From contig JACTAT010000032.1 in assembly GCA_014526335.1 (NCBI GenBank), positions 10,112,152-10,176,151 on the forward strand: a DNA stretch of 64,000 bases, read 5' to 3'. How positions within the stretch are numbered: position 1 is the stretch's first letter; each line of letters opens with the position of its first letter. This DNA comes from Chrysaora quinquecirrha (lineage: Eukaryota > Cnidaria > Scyphozoa > Semaeostomeae > Pelagiidae). The notes beneath the pieces were generated by a model. The model searched no databases and had not been told where the DNA came from. It was given only the letters and a program-made list of their open reading frames with translations. Positions 62,901 through 64,000 of this stretch are shown here, piece by piece. A program made the position numbers and the translations under genes.

Positions 62901-64000
62901 ATGCCACTCATTAATCATAGGTATCAAAACTATTTGGCTCTGTGCTCTGTATCAAATTGTAATATATATCCTTTCCCAGTATTTTTATATTTGATAATTT
63001 TGAATTTTCTATAGAAATCACGTCACTTCGAGCGAGAATTTCAGAAATGGCTCAAGTAATCAGAGAACAGGTACAAATTATATGTTTATGTGAAAAATAT
63101 TGCTTAACAAGCCATTAAAAGTTGAAGATAGTAAAGCATCTGCGACATGTAGATTTTGAGTTACAATGTTTGTGTACTTATTTGACCTATTTTGCCTTAA
63201 GCATCAAAGGTGAATTGTGACTTTTTTACATTATTCCGCTTTTTGGCTAGAATTTTTTCACTTTTTAAACTCATATTACATATATCACTCGCAGACTGTC
63301 AGAGGATACTATGTTAATGAATTCAAAATCGAATACTGGAGGCAGTAACCAGATTGTCGAATTCGAATCTTAGCTACCCTTGAAATCATATGGATGTTTT
63401 TAAATTTTAGAATCCTCGCACGCCAATCTATAAGCCAGTTAGAAATGTAATATTCCATTTAAGGAATACTTACAATAGATTAACAACAATTTACACCAGT
63501 GTGTATCAATTTCATATGCTGTGCATTAATAAACACTATATGCTCGATTCCTCTATACCTGTGCGCTTGACTGATTTTTTCTATTTATTACGTCGCCATT
63601 CCAAAAGCCATCCTGTCAATGATGAAGCAAAAGCAAAAGGCAAATCGGAATAAAAACTGGATGTATTAACTTTTTCCACTAAATCTGATTACATAAGATG
63701 TCGGAGTGGCTTGAAACTTCTTCACTTATCACAGCTGCTTTTAACTGTTGATGTTTTCGATCTGAAGGATATTTCCATAAGGGAGCAGTATCAACAAGAA
63801 TATAATTCGTTGACCATTGAACTTTTTAACAATGCTTTTGGGATGAAAAACAGATTTGAACAGTTCCGGTAAGTATGATTCGCCCTGCGTAAATTTCTGC
63901 CACTCTCTTGCTAAAAAGAAACGCAGTTTAAAAACAAGCGGTTTAGAGCAGTGTAATTTGAAAAAAGTATATAATATGAAACCTTACTATGAAACCTTAA
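11517..64000 (+). CDS. CCDC162: CCDC162-type coiled-coil protein gene (DUF4549 family), 53 exons, 3' end outside window
   Basis: Fifty-three GT-AG exons chain with matching phases to 5,555 coding bases (1,851 codons plus two bases), with no stop. The coordinates are given in the exon entries that follow. Family recognition rests on the N-terminus ([19 protein letters not shown]), the [11 protein letters not shown] block, [21 protein letters not shown]-like [24 protein letters not shown], and [16 protein letters not shown], which I recall from CCDC162/C6orf183 proteins. The family has no known enzyme activity. Its sequence is helical and coiled-coil, with no signal peptide or membrane segment seen, so a cytoplasmic structural role is an inference. 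The known family length of roughly 2,000 residues implies that only a few exons lie beyond 64000. Introns range from about 80 bases to 7.3 kb and carry most of the window's mobile elements. Single exon boundaries could be off where noted. Confidence 0.9.
11657..14430. other. Intron 1 contents
   Basis: This 2.8 kb intron holds the TTCGCCCAAC foldback (12070-12385). It also holds an ATGACCTGAAATGA-type minisatellite (13395-13465), a GGAATGTAGGAATGGGAATG tract (13590-13675), and a GTGCAT/ACACACAA repeat cluster (14015-14150). The open frame at 13719-13901 was considered as an exon and rejected because its phase does not fit. Confidence 0.6.
12070..12385. mobile_element. Small foldback element of TTCGCCCAAC units
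   Basis: Five copies of TTTCGCCCAAC or close variants lie at about 12070, 12085, 12102, 12119 and 12142. Five inverted ones (GTTGGGCGAAA, GTTGGGCG or TTGGCGAAAA) lie at about 12292-12380. The centre carries a G-rich hairpin (GGGGGCAGAGCCCCC, near 12218). There is no coding capacity, and the ends are not clear enough to call a target duplication. A MITE or a transposon remnant made of subterminal repeats is likely. Confidence 0.7.
14431..17207 (+). CDS. CCDC162: CCDC162-type gene exons 2-5 (DUF4549 core)
   Basis: The exons are 14431-14503, 14699-14809, 16029-16153 and 17027-17207, covering residues about 47-210. They carry the most conserved blocks: [13 protein letters not shown], the [13 protein letters not shown] helix, [21 protein letters not shown] across the exon 3/4 joint, then [20 protein letters not shown] and [13 protein letters not shown]. 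The phases run 2-0-0-2-0 and all joins keep the frame. The exon 5 donor, AAG|GTTATT, is non-optimal but is the only one that gives the conserved IK/ILEWLP joint with exon 6. The region is predicted to be all-helical. Confidence 0.9.
14980..15580. mobile_element. 0.6 kb inverted-repeat element in intron 3
   Basis: The left arm is CAAACGAAACGAAACGAAAT..., then TTTGAAGAAAACC(T)ATAAT and a TGACGTAAT-like word. It returns inverted at 15490-15580 (ATTATGGGTTTTCTTCAAT...CGTTTCGTTTTG). Inside, a unit of about 170 bases (GCGAAACGGATTGAATATTT to TTGAAATAAGG) occurs twice in tandem (from about 15100 and about 15270), with part of a third. There is no transposase, and the target duplication was not resolved. 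Confidence 0.6.
17902..18282 (+). CDS. CCDC162: CCDC162-type gene exon 6
   Basis: This is the largest exon, 127 codons in phase 0 at both ends. It opens [20 protein letters not shown] and ends [15 protein letters not shown]. The middle is less helical, rich in Ser/Thr/Pro, with a glycine run (ATGGGL), and may link the DUF4549 core to the following helices. The acceptor is ATCATCTTAG and the donor is ATG|GTAAGC. Confidence 0.9.
19212..19460 (-). pseudogene. Ty1/copia-type gag fragment
   Basis: The minus-strand frame of 82 residues carries the gag (UBN2-like) signatures [18 protein letters not shown] and [20 protein letters not shown], with the conserved AW-x-x-L followed by a Leu-Ala-Asn-Lys-Leu block. 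In a full element, gag packages the retrotransposon RNA. Here about 20-30 residues between the two blocks are missing compared with usual gag proteins. No protease, integrase or LTR is seen, so it is a dead scrap. Confidence 0.6.
19865..20125 (-). pseudogene. LINE-type ORF relic with decayed 2A-like motif
   Basis: The minus-strand frame reads [20 protein letters not shown], with the last block at 19987-19961. It resembles the N-terminal Leu-rich stretch followed by D-V-E-x-N-P-G-P, the 2A-like ribosome-skipping motif known at the start of some CR1-type LINE proteins of marine invertebrates. Here N is F and G is D, so skipping should not work. No endonuclease or reverse transcriptase follows clearly. 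The call is by motif shape and could be chance. Confidence 0.4.
20140..20560 (+). pseudogene. Unassigned frame-broken coding relic
   Basis: Overlapping frames read [20 protein letters not shown], then a basic helix ([17 protein letters not shown]). After a frame change they read [19 protein letters not shown] up to a TGA near 20565. Amino-acid use looks coding-like but the frame shifts at least once. I do not recognise the family. Its place among retroelement scraps suggests a mobile-element protein. Confidence 0.3.
21969..24210 (+). CDS. CCDC162: CCDC162-type gene exons 7-12
   Basis: The exons are 21969-22094, 23102-23187, 23280-23346, 23480-23524, 23723-23859 and 23988-24210, covering residues about 338-565. 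Exon 7 has [20 protein letters not shown] and [12 protein letters not shown], and joins [11 protein letters not shown] of exon 8 in phase 0. Exons 9-11 are short and charged. Exon 12 carries [20 protein letters not shown], then [20 protein letters not shown]. Joins 8/9 and 11/12 each rebuild an Arg codon from AG plus one base. Intron 7 (22095-23101) shows only chance frames. Confidence 0.85.
24295..25791 (+). CDS. CCDC162: CCDC162-type gene exons 13-18
   Basis: The exons are 24295-24392, 24490-24567, 25027-25060, 25286-25389, 25492-25591 and 25675-25791, covering residues about 566-742. The blocks in order are [67 protein letters not shown] and [20 protein letters not shown]. The first and last are the family signatures I trust most. 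Exon 15 is only 34 bases long. The exon 18 donor, AAG|GTTACT, is weak. Intron 18 holds the 974-bp transposon at 25913-26886. Confidence 0.9.
25913..26886. mobile_element. Inverted-repeat transposon with 9-bp target duplication, intron 18
   Basis: The left end, TACCCTGGGTGCCAGAGTCT, matches the right end read in reverse (TACCCTGAGTGTCAGAGCC). CTATTCGTC (25904-25912) and CTATTTGTC (26887-26895) flank it, a 9-bp duplication with one mismatch. There is no transposase frame. A 9-bp duplication would suit a Mutator-like transposase, although end sequence and length alone do not prove the superfamily. Confidence 0.75.
27004..30997 (+). CDS. CCDC162: CCDC162-type gene exons 19-24
   Basis: The exons are 27004-27072, 28419-28550, 28986-29037, 29851-29908, 30181-30271 and 30860-30997, covering residues about 743-922. 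The blocks are [84 protein letters not shown] and [19 protein letters not shown]. The exon 20 end at 28550 was preferred to a later donor at about 28593, because only the former puts exon 21 in the [10 protein letters not shown] frame. Intron 19 carries a LINE fragment and intron 21 a tRNA-like relic. Confidence 0.85.
27315..28242 (+). mobile_element. LINE reverse transcriptase fragment in intron 19
   Basis: Broken plus-strand frames show [19 protein letters not shown] (27330-27386), [10 protein letters not shown] (about 27616-27650), [10 protein letters not shown]...[16 protein letters not shown] (about 27898-27990) and [15 protein letters not shown] near the C-terminus (about 28092-28137), ending CKFYD and a stop at 28242. 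These are the reverse transcriptase core and the 3' end of a CR1/L2-like protein. The part between [10 protein letters not shown] and LGW is much shorter than usual and the catalytic YADD is not seen. The copy has internal deletions and is dead. It shares the host gene's orientation. Confidence 0.8.
29226..29298 (-). pseudogene. tRNA-like sequence in intron 21
   Basis: On the minus strand, TACTCCACTTAGCGGA (29292-29277) is an A-box-like word and GGTTCAAATCC (29244-29234) is a good B box at tRNA spacing. The ends pair poorly, so I take it as a tRNA-derived SINE head or a tRNA pseudogene, not a working tRNA. Confidence 0.5.
31377..31790. mobile_element. 414-bp MITE with 10-bp target duplication, intron 24
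   Basis: The left end, ACCTCGTCCCCAGG (31378), returns inverted at the right (CCTGGGGACGAGGT, ending 31788). GGAGTGAAGC flanks both sides (31367-31376 and 31791-31800), a perfect 10-bp duplication. The right 150 bases (AAATTTTGAAGAAACTGTGA... to the end) recur at 36615-36775. There is no coding capacity. A Mutator-like mobiliser would suit the duplication length. Confidence 0.8.
32436..35940 (+). CDS. CCDC162: CCDC162-type gene exons 25-29
   Basis: The exons are 32436-32582, 33799-33858, 33982-34133, 34560-34653 and 35890-35940, covering residues about 923-1090. The blocks are [86 protein letters not shown] and [15 protein letters not shown]. All joins keep the frame. Intron 25 (32583-33798) contains a minus-strand LINE end. 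Exon 29 is followed by the largest intron (35941-43253). Confidence 0.88.
33000..33460 (-). mobile_element. LINE C-terminal fragment in intron 25
   Basis: Minus-strand frames read [20 protein letters not shown], then [20 protein letters not shown]. After a stop they read [14 protein letters not shown] and [18 protein letters not shown]. This order (an EAFEM-x-x-YRR-x-L block, then K-x-x-x-FFGH-like, then GRPRR-x-WIDD, then A-x-DR-x-x-WR) is the usual tail of RTE/Craig-type LINE proteins. Stops interrupt it and the reverse transcriptase core is absent, so it is a truncated relic. Confidence 0.75.
36225..36615. repeat. 187-base tandem duplication in intron 29
   Basis: A unit containing GACATGGATAAATATTCCTC, CAAGCAAGAGCTCCTTTCCT and GAACGGTCCCTTATCAGCAA occurs at about 36225 and again 187 bases on. 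A fragment of a third copy (TCAGGACCGGCTATCGATTT) ends near 36615. It abuts the MITE-related segment that follows. Confidence 0.85.
36615..36775. repeat. Second copy of the intron 24 MITE right half
   Basis: It is nearly 90 percent identical by eye to 31640-31790, sharing GGTGTAAAATTTTGAAGAAA, GACAAGGCCG, GGGTCGAATATGGACAGCGG and the terminal CCCTGGAGACGAGGTT. The left half is missing, so this is a truncated or recombined copy joined to the tandem repeat on its left. Confidence 0.8.
37461..38870. repeat. 1.4 kb inverted-repeat element in intron 29
   Basis: The left end, GCTCATACTACGACTTATAA (37461), and the right end read in reverse (38870, GCTCAAACTACGACTCATAA) agree at 22 of 24 bases over 24. 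Inside, CTGACAGAAATCTATCTCAT near 37559 and a segment near 38625-38770 resemble parts of the intron 46 unit (near 57778 and 59305-59440), so the two belong to one repeat family. The target duplication is not clear and no transposase frame was found. Confidence 0.65.
38853..38966. repeat. Small hairpin of ATGAGTCGTAGTTT ends
   Basis: ATGAGTCGTAGTTT (38853) and AAACTACGACTCAT (ending 38966) form a perfect 14-base inverted pair around about 85 bases. The first arm is shared with the right end of the 1.4 kb element. The same motif pair appears at 5395-5455 and 57643-57697. Confidence 0.6.
38967..43253. other. Right part of intron 29, nothing firm
   Basis: This is over 4 kb of A+T-rich sequence with short open frames (41109-41375, 41690-41971 and 42541-42795, for example), none recognisable. 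Exon 29 joins exon 30 in phase 0 without needing anything from here. A missed small exon whose length is a multiple of three cannot be excluded. Confidence 0.4.
43254..46058 (+). CDS. CCDC162: CCDC162-type gene exons 30-33
   Basis: The exons are 43254-43351, 43485-43551, 43816-43871 and 45981-46058, covering residues about 1091-1190. The blocks are [58 protein letters not shown] and, after [11 protein letters not shown], an acidic stretch ([16 protein letters not shown]). Two joins rebuild Arg from AG plus one base. Intron 32 (43872-45980) holds a tandem duplication. Confidence 0.85.
44121..44750. repeat. About 320-base tandem duplication in intron 32
   Basis: Two neighbouring copies (about 44121-44410 and 44424-44750) share TTGTTTGGCAAGCTTTCAAA, TCAAGCAAGGGTTCATTT-like words, AAAGGCAAAGAAACATTTTC and GTTGAACTTTTTTGGGTTTT-like ends. 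The second copy has gained a GATAAA microsatellite (about 44516-44545) where the first has a single ATAGATAACT. No coding role is seen. Confidence 0.8.
46725..46783. repeat. (AAT)n microsatellite in intron 33
   Basis: About 20 uninterrupted AAT units. The flanks carry a direct repeat of GCGCAGTGATCTG at about 46689 and 46873, so the tract may sit inside an older insertion. Confidence 0.95.
47865..48433. mobile_element. Harbinger-like MITE with TTA duplication, intron 33
   Basis: The left end, AGCCTGGTTTCCAATTCGAC, matches the right end in reverse (AGCCTGGTTTCCATTTCGAC). TTA flanks both sides (47862-47864 and 48434-48436). GACGCAAGGATCGCT and inverted copies recur inside, so most of the 569 bp can fold back on itself. 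A 3-bp TTA/TAA duplication is the usual mark of PIF/Harbinger elements. There is no transposase. Confidence 0.8.
48521..51380 (+). CDS. CCDC162: CCDC162-type gene exons 34-39
   Basis: The exons are 48521-48605, 49161-49223, 49745-49883, 49971-50035, 50917-51030 and 51288-51380, covering residues about 1190-1376. The blocks are [102 protein letters not shown] and [18 protein letters not shown]. Exons 36 and 37 share a split Gly codon (G|GT). Intron 37 (50036-50916) shows nothing recognisable. Confidence 0.88.
51381..53632. other. Intron 39, nothing firm
   Basis: No gene or named element. Near 53020-53095, GGCCAAACGTACTGAACATG and GTTCAGTATCGGTGGCCAAA form a loose inverted pair that may be a MITE relic. 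AATCGACCCTAT occurs twice near 52897 and 52933. Confidence 0.35.
53633..55980 (+). CDS. CCDC162: CCDC162-type gene exons 40-46
   Basis: The exons are 53633-53685, 53824-53922, 54804-54893, 55120-55275, 55371-55571, 55712-55775 and 55888-55980, covering residues about 1377-1628. The blocks are [112 protein letters not shown] and [18 protein letters not shown]. The middle blocks look less coiled and more globular. The exon 42 donor, AG|GTTATA, is weak. The seven joins rebuild Ser, Arg or Ala codons without a break. Confidence 0.9.
56252..57356 (+). pseudogene. Collapsed 18S rRNA gene fragment
   Basis: GTATAAGCACTTGTACTGTG through ATCAGTTATCGTTTA (56252-56307) resumes after the foldback insert at TTTGATTGTACCTTACTACA (56706) and runs to GGGATGTATTTAG near 56794. 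It then jumps to TCCTAGTTCTAACCATAAAC (56801), a loss of roughly 800 bases of the normal gene. It continues through AAGGAATTGACGGAAGGGCA and TGTTCTGGGCCGCACGCGCG to AGCGCGAGTCATCAGCTC (57356). Smaller gaps occur near 57070 and 57275. Several conserved bases have changed and both gene ends are missing, so it cannot be ribosomal. The matched bases are animal-like. Confidence 0.92.
56308..56703. mobile_element. 396-bp foldback MITE inside the 18S fragment
   Basis: The left end, CACGTTTTTTTATAAGAAAC, and the right end in reverse, CACGTTTTTTTTATAAGAAA, are nearly perfect inverted repeats. TA occurs on both sides (56306-56307 and 56704-56705), and removing the element plus one TA restores the normal 18S word ATCGTTTATTTGATTG. 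AAGAAACTTTTAGAACTAGG occurs in direct copies near each end (56368 and 56653). The TA duplication is the mark of Tc1/mariner-type insertion. No transposase. Confidence 0.9.
57640..57710. repeat. GAGTCGTAGTT hairpin in the composite element
   Basis: CTGAGTCGTAGTTATC and, inverted, CTCAAACTACAACTCATTCA bracket about 25 bases including the palindrome TTGAATTCAA. The unit is related to the hairpins at 5395-5455 and 38853-38966. Confidence 0.55.
57822..58376. mobile_element. Harbinger-like MITE with TAA duplication
   Basis: The left end, GAGCCTGTTTACACGAGCCC, pairs with the right end in reverse, GAGCCCGTTTACACGAACCC. TAA flanks both (57819-57821 and 58377-58379). The host sequence on either side (..TGCAAAGTAA and TAAGTGCAAAG..) closes up neatly. 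The 555 bp are G+C-richer than the surroundings and contain only chance frames. The 3-bp duplication points to a PIF/Harbinger-type mobiliser. Confidence 0.85.
60285..60565 (+). mobile_element. LINE C-terminal fragment at the end of intron 46
   Basis: Plus-strand frames read [20 protein letters not shown] (60317-60376), then, after a [23 protein letters not shown] and [15 protein letters not shown]-x-x-x-FGH-x-x-R block followed by a W-x-x-x-I-like stretch and a WR-like end is the usual tail of LINE proteins. It has stops, lacks the reverse transcriptase, and sits just outside the right edge of the composite element. Confidence 0.65.
60704..63868 (+). CDS. CCDC162: CCDC162-type gene exons 47-53
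   Basis: The exons are 60704-60841, 61159-61266, 61631-61701, 62592-62655, 62821-62920, 63015-63070 and 63735-63868, covering residues about 1629-1851. The blocks are [106 protein letters not shown] and [20 protein letters not shown]. Exon 46 (ends CAA) joins exon 47 in phase 0 across the nested insertion. The exon 53 start (63735) was chosen for phase; a longer exon from 63698 is open but out of phase with exon 52. It ends CG|GTAAGT, so the gene goes on beyond 64000. Confidence 0.87.
61850..62035. repeat. Imperfect foldback element in intron 49
   Basis: TTGCACTATACTGGCATGCC... near 61858 and, in reverse, ATTACACTGTGCCGCCACGT near 62022 are related inverted ends. Inside, GCGCCATGATTTTT (61895) and AAAATCATGGCGCG (61960) form a clean inner pair. 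The remnant is about 180 bp with no clear target duplication. Confidence 0.5.
63869..64000. other. Start of intron 53, cut by the window edge
   Basis: The sequence after the GTAAGT donor at 63869 shows only A+T-rich intron-like DNA up to the window end. Confidence 0.6.

Noticed and set aside
1..64000. CRISPR arrays, bacterial operons or integrated viral replication genes
   Set aside because: Repeats are transposon ends or simple repeats with no regular unique spacers. Coding sequence is intron-split, and no viral gene set was seen beyond retrotransposon scraps.

Overview
This is nuclear DNA of an animal. It is A+T-rich, carries many GT-AG introns, and is full of decayed LINE copies and small inverted-repeat transposons. 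A marine invertebrate, most likely a cnidarian, fits best: one long gene of an old animal/protist family, an animal-type 18S rRNA fragment, a LINE-type ORF with a decayed 2A-like motif, and a heavy load of MITEs. The species cannot be named from the sequence alone.

One gene dominates the window. From 11517 to beyond the right edge, on the + strand, 53 exons can be chained with every splice phase matching. They give an open frame of 1,851 codons plus two bases, and the gene is still open at 64000. I recognise the product as a CCDC162-type (C6orf183/CCDC162, DUF4549) coiled-coil protein of unknown biochemical function. The human counterpart is annotated as a pseudogene (CCDC162P); this copy has no stop or frameshift in the part visible.

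Left flank (1-11516). It holds a dead LINE reverse transcriptase on the minus strand (300-1560), GAT-type microsatellites, an 85-base tandem repeat with an inverted third copy, a tRNA-like relic, a possible two-exon cysteine-rich protein on the minus strand (8055-7474), and a 1.2 kb foldback element (9799-10992) built from a short GTACAGTGGAGG repeat.

The introns serve as the landing ground for mobile DNA. They hold a foldback of TTCGCCCAAC units (intron 1), a 0.6 kb inverted-repeat element (intron 3), copia-like gag and 2A-like LINE scraps (intron 6), a 974-bp element with a 9-bp target duplication (intron 18), LINE pieces (introns 19, 25 and 46), a 414-bp MITE with a 10-bp duplication (intron 24), two related repeat copies (introns 29 and 46), and a Harbinger-like MITE with TTA duplications (intron 33).

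The most unusual object is in intron 46 (55981-60703). A 3.97 kb transposon-like unit (56001-59971) has terminal inverted repeats of about 125 bp and 8-bp target duplications. Its left repeat is split by a second inverted-repeat element (56098-57582), bounded by a 10-12 bp duplication, which carries a collapsed 18S rRNA gene fragment. That fragment is split in turn by a 396-bp foldback element flanked by TA. A further MITE with TAA duplications (57822-58376) sits in the body of the outer unit. All of this leaves the host gene's splice phase intact.
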